DNA of 55,959 nucleotides, from contig JAEZTV010000001.1 of NCBI GenBank assembly GCA_023421245.1, positions 1-55,959 on the forward strand. Reading direction: 5' to 3'. This document shows positions 44,712 through 53,016 of this stretch, piece after piece. The position numbers were made by a program, and so were the translations under genes. Below the pieces are notes generated by a model. The model did not search any database. It saw only the letters and a program-made list of their open reading frames with translations, and was not told where the DNA came from. Position 1 is the stretch's first letter, and each line of letters opens with the position of its first letter. The stretch comes from Bacillota bacterium (GTDB lineage Bacteria > Bacillota > Clostridia > Oscillospirales > Ruminococcaceae).

Positions 44712-47029
44712 ACCACTATCTCCTCCGCTTTTACGAACGCAATGCGCATTGGCTGTGAGGATAACTTAACCGGCCTGCCAAACACCAGAATCTCAAGCGC
44801 CTCACCGCTCTCAACCTTTAAGGTAACGTAGCCGGACACAACCGTTACAGAGATCAGGCGGCCTTGATACTGTAGCCGAAAACAATAGCTCTGCCATACA
44901 TCCGGTATGGAGGGATTGAGCTCCAATTTATCACCGTCGCTGCGCAGACCGCCAAAGCCGTACACAATATTCATCCAACTCGCAGCAATGGAGGTGGTGT
45001 GCAGTCCCTCTCGGGTGTTTCGGTTATAGTTGTCGAGATCCATGCGGGTAGAAAAGCGAAAAAGCGCATACGCCTGTTCCATCCGGCCAATCTGCGCGGC
45101 GAGGATGGAATGAACCGACGGCGACAGGCTGCTTTCATGAATACAGCGCGGCTCGTAATAATCAAAATTAGCCGCAATCTGATCATTCGGAAAGGAAGAA
45201 ACGTACATTAACATGAACATCAGCACATCGGGCTGCTTGATCATATCGTTGCGGTAAATGCGATCATAGGACCAATGGCTGTACAGGGGAAAGTCTTCTA
45301 CCGGGATTGTACCAATATCCAGATGCGGCAGATTAAAGAAACCATCGTTTTGTTCAAACAGCATCGACTTTTCGTCATAGGGGATATACATGCTCTGCGC
45401 CTTATACGCCCAGTCCTCCGGCTCGCCGGACGTAAGATCCAACTTCTTGACCAACGCATCGTACTGCTGAGGGGCGGCTTTTCTCATCTCGTCCAGTACC
45501 TCAAGGGTATACAAGAACGTTTTACGCCCCATGTAGTTCGTATAGCAATTGTTGTTGACCATAATCTGGAATTCATCCGGCCCCATAACACCCCAAAAGC
45601 CGTATGCTCCGGTCTTGGGGTTAAAATCACCGCGGGTAGCCAGCATGCGGCACACCTCAACTAATATCTCCGCACCCTGCGTGTAGAGAAATTCACGGTC
45701 TCCGGTAATGCGCACATAGTTCCACAAGCCGTACATCACACCGGAGCTCGCCTGCAGCTGCAGGTTTGCGTGCTGCCAAAGGTCACAGCATTCCCGCCCG
45801 CTGATGGTAGCAATGGGATAGAATGCACCCTTGCTGTCCAGCGCTTTTGCCCGTTCTCTGGCCTTTGGCAGAGTATCATAGCGAAACTGCAGGATGCTTT
45901 TTGCCGCACGGGGATTATTAAACAGGTAAAAAGGCAGACAGTAAACCTCGGTATCCCAAAACGAGTTACCGTTGTATACTTCACCCGTAAGGCCCTTTGC
46001 GCCGATGACGGCACTGTGGTCGGCCGTATGCAGGGTTTGATGCATCTGAAAAATGCAGTAACGGATGCCCTGCTGGTTTTCCTCGTCGCCCTGTATCTCG
46101 ATGTCGGAAACCTCCCATTGCCTTGCCCACCACTGGGTACTTTCCGCTTTGAGCAGGTCGTAATCAAAGCCTTCCAGCTCGCGGGACACCGCGGCGCATG
46201 AAAGCTTAAACGCGTCCATGCAGGTTTCTTCTTTGCAATGAAGCAAGCTGACCAGCCGGGTAAGAGTAAGGCTTTCCTCCTGTCCGATGCTTGCTGTAAA
46301 TACTGTCGCCGCCTGCTTTTCGCCGCAGTCCTTAATGGGAATGCCCTCCATTCCCGTAAAACGGACCTGCGCAAAAACAGTCTGACGCGTATTGTGGGTA
46401 GTGCCGTAAATACGGCAGCCGTCAGAGTCGGATCGGGCTCCGGTGCAGTTCCAGTAGTTGGCCTGTGCACTTACGTGCAAACGCGAAAAATCAAGACCTG
46501 CCTGCATCCGTACATCCGCCCTGCCCCGCAGCACCCGAATATTTAGTCTTTGCCCGCCAATGCCGGGACGTTCCATAGACAAAAACCGCTCGAACTCCAT
46601 CTTAAGGCTGGTGTTTTCATCCGGTTCCCAGATAAACGAGCGGGTAAGAACTCCGGTGCGAAGATCCAGACTGCGGACAAACGAGCGATATCGCGAATGG
46701 GCCAGATCCAGTGCCTGCCCGTTGCAGGAAATACGCAGATACAACCAATCTACCGTGTTTACCATAAACTCGGTAAAGGGCAGCATCCCCTTATATCCGC
46801 TTCTGCCCAGCATACGGCGCTCGTAGATGCCGTTGATATAGCTGCCCTGCAGGCTCTCGCCGGAATAACCTTCCTCGAAATATCCACGCAGGCCCATATA
46901 CTCATTGCCCAGCGAAAAAATTGACTCGGCCGTTTGGGCATAAGCGGGGTCAAATCCTTGTTCGACCACCTTCCAGGGGTCAACCTGAAAATATCGGTCG
47001 GCGAATTTTCTCATGTTCTTAGTCTCCAT
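44708..47029 (-). CDS. GH65 alpha-glucoside phosphorylase 1
   Basis: A 773-residue GH65 enzyme with FSLGNEYMGLRGYFEEGY near 40, WDTEVYCLPFYLFNNP near 360 in the barrel, and the catalytic acid Glu486 in GPDEFQIMVNNNCYTN. It is clearly diverged from phosphorylase 2, so the pair probably splits different linkages or chain lengths. Two starts are possible, ATG at 47029 or at 47014; GGATGGAG favours the second slightly, and the longer form is given. It follows the MalG-type permease after 9 bases. Confidence 0.92.
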   Translation of the reverse strand: METKNMRKFADRYFQVDPWKVVEQGFDPAYAQTAESIFSLGNEYMGLRGYFEEGYSGESLQGSYINGIYERRMLGRSGYKGMLPFTEFMVNTVDWLYLRISCNGQALDLAHSRYRSFVRSLDLRTGVLTRSFIWEPDENTSLKMEFERFLSMERPGIGGQRLNIRVLRGRADVRMQAGLDFSRLHVSAQANYWNCTGARSDSDGCRIYGTTHNTRQTVFAQVRFTGMEGIPIKDCGEKQAATVFTASIGQEESLTLTRLVSLLHCKEETCMDAFKLSCAAVSRELEGFDYDLLKAESTQWWARQWEVSDIEIQGDEENQQGIRYCIFQMHQTLHTADHSAVIGAKGLTGEVYNGNSFWDTEVYCLPFYLFNNPRAAKSILQFRYDTLPKARERAKALDSKGAFYPIATISGRECCDLWQHANLQLQASSGVMYGLWNYVRITGDREFLYTQGAEILVEVCRMLATRGDFNPKTGAYGFWGVMGPDEFQIMVNNNCYTNYMGRKTFLYTLEVLDEMRKAAPQQYDALVKKLDLTSGEPEDWAYKAQSMYIPYDEKSMLFEQNDGFFNLPHLDIGTIPVEDFPLYSHWSYDRIYRNDMIKQPDVLMFMLMYVSSFPNDQIAANFDYYEPRCIHESSLSPSVHSILAAQIGRMEQAYALFRFSTRMDLDNYNRNTREGLHTTSIAASWMNIVYGFGGLRSDGDKLELNPSIPDVWQSYCFRLQYQGRLISVTVVSGYVTLKVESGEALEILVFGRPVKLSSQPMRIAFVKAEEIVV

Positions 47030-47038
47030 CCATTCTTG

Positions 47039-47977
47039 TTAGCCTTTAATACCACCTACCGCTACGCCTTGGGTAATCTGCTTTTGGAATATGGTAAATA
47101 GTATTGTCGGCGGAATAAGCGCGAACACCACTGCGCGCAGAATATCGGTTGATGTAGTGCGGATATCCGAACGAAACGCAAACAGGCGCACCATAACCGT
47201 CTGCCACCGGGAATTGTTGAGCATTAAATATGGGAGCAGAAAATCGCTCCACGCCGTTGTGATAGCAAAGATAGCAATTACCCCGATGATTGATTTGCTC
47301 AGCGGAAGTACAATCTGAAAGAATATATTCAGATTAGTACATCCATCCAACTGGGCAGCCTCAATATAATCTCTGGGCAGCCGTTCAAAAAACTGCTTGA
47401 ACAGGATTACCCAAAAGGCATTTGCCCCCATAATCAGCCACAACGGCACAAAACTCGCCATTGAGCCGCGCAAGGTGGCGCCGATAATGTCTCCCACACC
47501 GCTCATTACACGATTAATATTAACGTATAGCGCTACAATTCCTGTTGTGGGAGGAATGAGCATACACCACAGCACAAGGCCAAACACCGCCTTATGCCCT
47601 GACGGCTTAAGGATGGCTAACGCATAGGCAAGCATCCCGTTAAACAGCACCGCGCATACCACGCCGCCTAAGATATGTATCAATGAATTTCGGTAAAAAA
47701 GTATAAAACCAAGGTTGGTCCAGGTTTTAAGATAGCCCGAGAAATCATAGCTTGCCGGCAAAAGATGGGTACTCTGGTTAAACTCCGTCGGGTCTTTAAA
47801 CCCCGCGAGAACAGCCCATATCATCGGGAAAACCGCGATAATGGTCATGATCACACATAAAATGAAAATCACAACGCTAAAGACGCGCACACTTCGCGCG
47901 TGCAAATCATATGGACGGATGGCGCCTTCATTTTTGGTTGAATATCTGTCAAAGAAAAAACTGCGTTTACGAGACAT
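47039..47977 (-). CDS. Carbohydrate ABC permease, MalG type (GH65 locus)
   Basis: A 312-residue membrane protein with a longer cytoplasmic N-terminus (about 30 residues) and six hydrophobic segments. The EAA loop is IEAAQLDGCTNLNIFFQIVLP near 215. It lies 11 bases after the MalF-type gene and 9 bases before the first phosphorylase gene, tying uptake directly to intracellular phosphorolysis. Confidence 0.93.
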   Translation of the reverse strand: MSRKRSFFFDRYSTKNEGAIRPYDLHARSVRVFSVVIFILCVIMTIIAVFPMIWAVLAGFKDPTEFNQSTHLLPASYDFSGYLKTWTNLGFILFYRNSLIHILGGVVCAVLFNGMLAYALAILKPSGHKAVFGLVLWCMLIPPTTGIVALYVNINRVMSGVGDIIGATLRGSMASFVPLWLIMGANAFWVILFKQFFERLPRDYIEAAQLDGCTNLNIFFQIVLPLSKSIIGVIAIFAITTAWSDFLLPYLMLNNSRWQTVMVRLFAFRSDIRTTSTDILRAVVFALIPPTILFTIFQKQITQGVAVGGIKG

Positions 47978-47988
47978 CTGCCACCCTC

Positions 47989-48891
47989 CTAATCGTCGAT
48001 CTTTTTGGTAACCGCAAAATACGCGACGGTAAGCACCATCAAAATAATGAAGATCAGCGTTGATAACGCCGATGCCATGGGATAATTGAAATCTTGAAAC
48101 GCATAGTTGTATACCTGCTGCATAATTGAAATGCTCGCAAGGTTTGGCCCGCCGTTTGTGAGCATCAGCGGTTCATACAAAATCTGAAATACCGCAATAA
48201 TCTGAAGAATCAGCATGGTTTTACCAAGGCTGAGGATGCTGGGCAGGGTAATATGACGGATGCGCCGAAACACACCAGCGCCGTCAATGGCAGCTGCCTC
48301 GTACATCTCGGGATTGATGCTGCTTACCCCCGCGATGTAGATCAGCGCCGTGCTGCCGGCAGCTCTCCATGTCATGGAAAGTACAATAAGCGGTATGGTA
48401 AGATAGGAAACATTCAGCCATCGCTGCGGATCTATACCAAACCAGCTCAGGAAGATATTCAGGATACCGGTTTTGTCACTGCCGTAAATGTATCCCCATA
48501 TTATAATTGTCGCAAGACCAGGCATTACGTTGGGAAAGTAGGTCCCCACTCTAAAGAAACCCTTTAAATGAACCGTTTCGGTCATAAGAATCGCCATTAA
48601 AATCGGCGCCCAAAAGCCAATAAGCAATGACCACAGGGTATACTGAAAGGTGTTGCGGATTGCCGGCCAAAAGCTGGGATGCTTAAATACGCGCAGGTAA
48701 TTATCAATGCCTACAAATTCGGTAAGCGTAAAACCCTTGGCGGTATACATCGACATGCGTACGGTTTCCAGCAGCGGCCCCCACACAAAAAAGGCAAACA
48801 GAATAATGCCCGGCAGCATAATAAGCCAGCCGCTGACATTGTTGCGCATCTTGGGCCTGTTATACAGACCGGTTTTACTGTTAGCTTGCAT
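47989..48891 (-). CDS. Carbohydrate ABC permease, MalF type (GH65 locus)
   Basis: A 300-residue membrane protein with the EAA loop YEAAAIDGAGVFRRIRHITLP near 205 and six hydrophobic segments. It forms the channel with the MalG-type protein. A 210-base gap with a nested stem-loop separates it from the binding-protein gene. Confidence 0.93.
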   Translation of the reverse strand: MQANSKTGLYNRPKMRNNVSGWLIMLPGIILFAFFVWGPLLETVRMSMYTAKGFTLTEFVGIDNYLRVFKHPSFWPAIRNTFQYTLWSLLIGFWAPILMAILMTETVHLKGFFRVGTYFPNVMPGLATIIIWGYIYGSDKTGILNIFLSWFGIDPQRWLNVSYLTIPLIVLSMTWRAAGSTALIYIAGVSSINPEMYEAAAIDGAGVFRRIRHITLPSILSLGKTMLILQIIAVFQILYEPLMLTNGGPNLASISIMQQVYNYAFQDFNYPMASALSTLIFIILMVLTVAYFAVTKKIDD

Positions 48892-48971
48892 ATTTCTTCA
48901 CCTCACCATGAATTAAATCCTACATCAATTGCCACTAATGTAACACAGTTAACCGGAATACCGCAACAATA

Positions 48972-49003
48972 CCGGGGCAAGCCGCTGGAGCGGAAAGCCC
49001 CGG
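48972..49003 (-). other. Intercistronic stem-loop after the binding-protein gene
   Basis: CCGGGGC (48972-48978) pairs with GCCCCGG (48997-49003), and CCGCT/AGCGG pair inside, giving a nested hairpin without a T-run. Same position as in the other four ABC operons. Confidence 0.7.
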
Positions 49004-49101
49004 CATTAACGCTGAAAACGTTATGCAGCCGCTATAGTTTTATAAACCTGAGCGAAATCCCATCTTTCAAGAATTCTTTACCCTTTGCAATACGACGTAT
49101 A

Positions 49102-50550
49102 TTACAGGCTTGCGTAATAGCTGTCCAAAAGGGTTTGATAGTTATCGTTGGCGGTTTTGGCTAAGGCTGCACAATCAGCATTTGCATCGGTGAAGATCGC
49201 TTGCAGGGCCTGCAGAATCTGAGCATACATCTCCTGAGTAAGGCCCGGCTCTTCGGGATGGATGGCATCTTTGGAGCGCATCATGTTGATATAATCCTGC
49301 CACAGGCGGATATCCATGTTGTTAAACTCCGCTGCAACCTCATCATGCATTGCAATGATGGCGGGGTCCGTGTACAAGGGGAAGGGCGGCAATACGGGGA
49401 TTCCCTGTTCCTTATTGTTGCCCTGAGTAACCCGCAGACCTTCACGCACCTCGTCGCTGAGCACGGGAACCCTGCCCATAATCTCAATGTAATCAAGCGC
49501 CGCATTAATCTGTGCGGGGGTTGCGTCGGGTGAGAACATATAAGGCGTACCACCCTGCAGCAGATACTGCCCGCCGGGGCCTGCTGGCATGGGAATAATG
49601 GCAAAGTCGTCGGGGGTTAAGCCATAGTTCAGGGGCTGGTTAACGCCGTCGTTAGCAGCCATGTACATTGCAGCGGTGCCGGTGCCGAGCGCTTCGTAAC
49701 CGGTTCCCCAGTTAATGGTGCTCGGGTCAAGCAGTACATCGTATGTCCAGCGCAGGCTCTTAACATACTCAAGCGCCGCAATGAATTCCGGCGTATTAAG
49801 ATTGGCTGATACCACACCGCTTGAATCCATCTTGGTCATCTCGGCGCCAAAATTCCACGCAATATTGCTGAAATGCCAGCCTGCGCCGTTATCCTGGCCC
49901 TGCATGGCAATAGCCTTCTGTCCGGTAGCCTCTTTAATCTTTACTGCAAACTGTGCCACCTCATCCCATGTTTTCGGGTATTGGTAGGTACCGTCTGCAT
50001 TCTTGTATCCGGCCGCCCCAAACATATCAAGGTTAACCATCAAACCAAGCGCGTAAGCATCTCTGGGCAGACCGTATACCCGTCCGTCCTGGCTCAGAAG
50101 CTCCACAATACCGGGATGGATTTTCTCAAGCCAGCCGCGTTCCTGAAGGTAATCGGTGATATCTGCCGCATAGCCGCTTGCAATAATCTTCTGCGGCTCG
50201 GTAAACCACGAGGTGAACACCACCGGCAGACCGCCGCTTTCGGCAAGCGGAACAAAGGTGTCGAGCGCGTATTCATAATTCTGGCGCACAACTTCTACAT
50301 TAGGGTATTTCTCCTCATAAAGGGCGATGAATTTTTCGTGCTCCGCCTTGGCGGCTTCATCGGTGTCTACCGGATAGATGCCCAGTGTCAGCGTTACATT
50401 CTCGTCAACGGAGGGTGGGGTGTCACCGTCCGGTGAGCCGGGTTGGTCTGGTGCTACAGAAGAAGGACTAACTCCACCTCCGCATGCAGTCAACAGGGAT
50501 ACAACCATAAGCAGGGCTAGCAGGATACTTGTGATCTTCAGCTTTCTCAT
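49102..50550 (-). CDS. Sugar-binding lipoprotein (GH65 locus, CUT1)
   Basis: A 482-residue lipoprotein with signal peptide and lipobox LLTAC (Cys23), a Gly/Ser/Pro linker, and the family-1 binding fold starting VTLTLGIYPVDTDEA. GGAGAGGAG is about 11 bases before the ATG. It heads the operon of two permeases, two GH65 phosphorylases and pgmB, so an alpha-glucosyl oligosaccharide is the likely ligand. Three operator copies at its promoter point to control by the LacI protein encoded just upstream. Confidence 0.93.
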   Translation of the reverse strand: MRKLKITSILLALLMVVSLLTACGGGVSPSSVAPDQPGSPDGDTPPSVDENVTLTLGIYPVDTDEAAKAEHEKFIALYEEKYPNVEVVRQNYEYALDTFVPLAESGGLPVVFTSWFTEPQKIIASGYAADITDYLQERGWLEKIHPGIVELLSQDGRVYGLPRDAYALGLMVNLDMFGAAGYKNADGTYQYPKTWDEVAQFAVKIKEATGQKAIAMQGQDNGAGWHFSNIAWNFGAEMTKMDSSGVVSANLNTPEFIAALEYVKSLRWTYDVLLDPSTINWGTGYEALGTGTAAMYMAANDGVNQPLNYGLTPDDFAIIPMPAGPGGQYLLQGGTPYMFSPDATPAQINAALDYIEIMGRVPVLSDEVREGLRVTQGNNKEQGIPVLPPFPLYTDPAIIAMHDEVAAEFNNMDIRLWQDYINMMRSKDAIHPEEPGLTQEMYAQILQALQAIFTDANADCAALAKTANDNYQTLLDSYYASL

Positions 50551-50577
50551 TACTGATAAACTCCTCTCCGGTCTTTA

Positions 50578-50591
50578 GTTTAGCGTCAAAC
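50578..50591 (-). promoter_or_regulatory. LacI operator copy O1
   Basis: GTTTAGCGTCAAAC, in the leader 28 bases before the binding-protein start. It matches the O2 and O3 copies at most positions. Confidence 0.65.
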
Positions 50592-50638
50592 CTTATAAAA
50601 AAAATTTAAAAACGGACCTGTTTCCGTGTTTTGTGATG

Positions 50639-50652
50639 GTTTAGCGCCCAAC
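50639..50652 (-). promoter_or_regulatory. LacI operator copy O2 at the transcription start
   Basis: GTTTAGCGCCCAAC; the identical 14 bases occur at 54522-54535 on the other strand. It begins 3 bases after the -10 element. Confidence 0.75.
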
Positions 50653-50655
50653 CCA

Positions 50656-50684
50656 ATCATAACAACCTAAGTGCAAAAAGTAAA
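50656..50684 (-). promoter_or_regulatory. Promoter of the GH65 transporter operon
   Basis: On the minus strand TTTACT (50679-50684), 17 bases, TATGAT (50656-50661). Confidence 0.6.
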
Positions 50685-50701
50685 TAGTGGATTCGCCGAA
50701 A

Positions 50702-50715
50702 CTTTAGCGCTAAAC
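50702..50715 (-). promoter_or_regulatory. LacI operator copy O3 upstream of the promoter
   Basis: CTTTAGCGCTAAAC; TTTAGCGCTAAA is a perfect palindrome. Centre to centre it is about 63 bases from both the O2 and, on the other side, O1 spacing (61), suiting repression by looping. Confidence 0.75.
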
Positions 50716-50779
50716 TTATACATTTTCCACAAAACCAAGGACTCTTTCTATATTGTTTTAGGAAAATAATTCGCATACC

Positions 50780-50809
50780 GCCGCTGCCGCATGTACTAAC
50801 GGCAGCGGC
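50780..50809 (-). terminator. Hairpin after the LacI regulator gene
   Basis: GCCGCTGCCG (50780-50789) pairs with CGGCAGCGGC (50800-50809). It lacks a T-run on the minus strand, so it is a weak or protein-assisted terminator, or an mRNA end protector. The rest of 50716-51007 shows nothing else. Confidence 0.5.
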
Positions 50810-51007
50810 AAAGCAATCCATAAACAAGCTTCCCTCCACAACATAAAAATCACACCGCTTTACGGTTTTCGCACCTTTTTAAGCCGCTCAGGTACAGGGG
50901 TTCTGAGCGTATGGGTCCAAACCCCTTGCCAAAATGCGTTACGAAGCTGCCCCTAAATACAAATCGCCTTACCTAGTCCGGTTGAACCCGCGTAAACGCC
51001 AGCCGAT

Positions 51008-52024
51008 CTACAGGCTGCGCACACTGCCGCGCTCCACCAGGCGTACCGGCAACACCACATTGCGCTCGTCAATCCTTCTTCCTTCCAGCAAACGCACCAT
51101 AAAATCAGCCGCCAGTTGACCCTTTTTCCCTGCATCCTGATGAATGGTGGTCAGCATCGGGTTGGTCATACGACACCAATTGATATCGTCAAACCCCACA
51201 ACAGAAAAATCATCCGGAACCCGTTTGCCGCTTTGTTGAAGGCCCGACATAATGCCCGCAGCCATAATATCGGCTGTGGCGAATACCGCAGTGACATCCG
51301 TGCGTTTTGCCAGTGCCGCACCCAGTTCCATCGTGCTTTGCGTGGTGAACTCGCGTTCATACACCAGCGACGGGTCAAAAGAAACCCCCGCAGCCGCTAA
51401 GGCTGCCTTGTACCCCTGCAGTCGTTTTTCAACCACGCCGCCTGAACGGATAGGCGGCCCCGCAAACGCGATACGGCGGTGATTATGGCAGAGCAGATAC
51501 TCGGTAGCCATGCGCGCACCTTCATAATCCTGCAGGCCAATGTTTACCATGTTCTTATAATCCGACAAATAACTGTCACTGAGTACAATGTGCAGCCGCA
51601 GCGACTTTAAGGTTTCGTACAGACTCTCTTCCTCCAGCACACCGGATAAAAACAAGCCGTCTACGTTCCAATTGCGCAAAAATGCACTCAGCTCGCCGCT
51701 GCCCGACACCGTGCGCACCATCAGATAGTATCCGTATTTTTGCAAGGTCTGCTCCACTGCGCCAATCAGAGTGTTATGAAACGGATCCTCCATAAAGTTC
51801 CCGCTCTTTTCAGGGTCTAAATGGTTGATGAGCGCAACCACCTTAGAGGAGCGCGACGCTAAGGCGCGGGCGGACATGTTAGGCACATAACCGGTGGCCT
51901 CAATAATAGAGTTAATCTTGTTAATCGTCTGCTGCGACACGCGCCCGACTCTGCCGTGTATAACATTTGAAACAGTAGTGTTGCTTACTCCTGCTTGCCG
52001 CGCAATATCATCAATGGTTATCAT
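51008..52024 (-). CDS. LacI-family regulator of the GH65 and beta-helix units
   Basis: A 338-residue repressor with helix-turn-helix TIDDIAR QAGVSNTTVSNVI in the first 25 residues, the hinge to 60, and the effector domain with DGLFLSGVLEEE near 125 and VVGFDDINWCRMTNPMLTTI near 275. GGGAGG precedes the ATG; TTATCT-16-TATAAA lies upstream as a possible promoter. It sits between the two units carrying the GTTTAGCGC-type operators and no other LacI gene is near, so it is the likely ligand of those sites. Confidence 0.92.
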   Translation of the reverse strand: MITIDDIARQAGVSNTTVSNVIHGRVGRVSQQTINKINSIIEATGYVPNMSARALASRSSKVVALINHLDPEKSGNFMEDPFHNTLIGAVEQTLQKYGYYLMVRTVSGSGELSAFLRNWNVDGLFLSGVLEEESLYETLKSLRLHIVLSDSYLSDYKNMVNIGLQDYEGARMATEYLLCHNHRRIAFAGPPIRSGGVVEKRLQGYKAALAAAGVSFDPSLVYEREFTTQSTMELGAALAKRTDVTAVFATADIMAAGIMSGLQQSGKRVPDDFSVVGFDDINWCRMTNPMLTTIHQDAGKKGQLAADFMVRLLEGRRIDERNVVLPVRLVERGSVRSL

Positions 52025-52095
52025 GTCCGCGCCTCCCAGCGATATGGTTTTATACTATTTCCACTTTATAAGATAACGCCTATGCTGAAGCACAC

Positions 52096-52135
52096 AATTG
52101 ATAAAAATGGCTTGAACAAGCCATTTTTATCAATT
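52096..52135 (-). terminator. AT-rich hairpin between discoidin-like gene and LacI gene
   Basis: Perfect 19-bp inverted repeat (52096-52114 with 52117-52135) with only 2 bases between arms. It lies about 270 bases past the discoidin-like gene. It may end that unit or mark a cruciform. I see no gene, promoter or repeat in the rest of 52136-52402. Confidence 0.5.
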
Positions 52136-52402
52136 CAGGCATTCCTTGACGTCTATGAATACACGAAGTGCTTTTAAAGCCGCATAGCTACTGCGTTATT
52201 GAATTACTCAGTAGACATTAAGGTAGATAAGGTCTGTCTGCTTGCAGTGATAGCCACAACAGCATACATGACTTGCCGCTAAAACCATGTCTATATCTTT
52301 CCTGCAAAACAGCACGGTAGGGTTTGCACACCGTGATGCTGTTCCAAACAGCGGTAACAATGCATTACATACGATTCTTGCGCTTTCATCTTTAGCAGCA
52401 AA

Positions 52403-53011
52403 CTACTGCGTGTACAGCTCAAGCTCGGCAGCCTGCCCACCTGTAGCGCCCGTATTGCTGTGAAAGATCAGTCTGATAAACCGCGCTGTCGGCAGCGCAT
52501 CCCCCCACGCAGGAACCGTTATCACAACAGTATTTGCATTGGACGGATCAAACCCATAATCGGCGGCGGGGAGCAGCTGTGTATACAACTCTCCGTCTGC
52601 ACTGCGCTGCACCTCGATGTTCTGCGTACGCACAGCCCAGATTGCAGCCGGATTTAAACGTATCACCACATGCCCGATTGAATATTCATCGTCGAGCTGT
52701 GCTGTAAGTTCACCGGGAAATTCCTTTGCTTCCCAATAGGTCATCAGGCTGCCGTCATTGGAAAGATCCGCCTTGTAGGACTGAACAAACCCTGTGGTGG
52801 TCATTTGGGCTTTGAACGCAATGTTCTCGCCAAAATCCACCTCCGGAGCCTCTGCGGGTTTTGCCCACTCCGGCACAATCGGCTCACTCTGCGGCGGCGG
52901 AGTAACAACGATGATTTCAGCCGCAGGTACTGTATGGGCAGCTGCGGCAAAAGCCCCAAAGCCCAATACCGCAACAAGAAGCACCGCCAAAAGGATGTTA
53001 AGCTTTTTCAA
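52403..53011 (-). CDS. Exported discoidin-like (F5/8 type C, CBM32-like) protein
   Basis: A 202-residue protein. Residues 1-28 form a signal peptide or anchor (LLAVLLVAVLGFGAFA), followed by a Pro-rich linker, then about 140 residues that look like a discoidin/CBM32 beta-sandwich: NDGSLMTYWEAKEFPGELTAQLDDEYSIGHVVIRL and the closing ARFIRLIFHSNTGATGG. Such domains bind galactose- or glucose-containing glycans. It starts with TTG behind GGGGGTG, 5 bases after the beta-helix enzyme gene, so the two are probably a binding module and enzyme made together at the cell surface. Confidence 0.8.
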   Translation of the reverse strand: MKKLNILLAVLLVAVLGFGAFAAAAHTVPAAEIIVVTPPPQSEPIVPEWAKPAEAPEVDFGENIAFKAQMTTTGFVQSYKADLSNDGSLMTYWEAKEFPGELTAQLDDEYSIGHVVIRLNPAAIWAVRTQNIEVQRSADGELYTQLLPAADYGFDPSNANTVVITVPAWGDALPTARFIRLIFHSNTGATGGQAAELELYTQ

Positions 53012-53016
53012 TCCGC

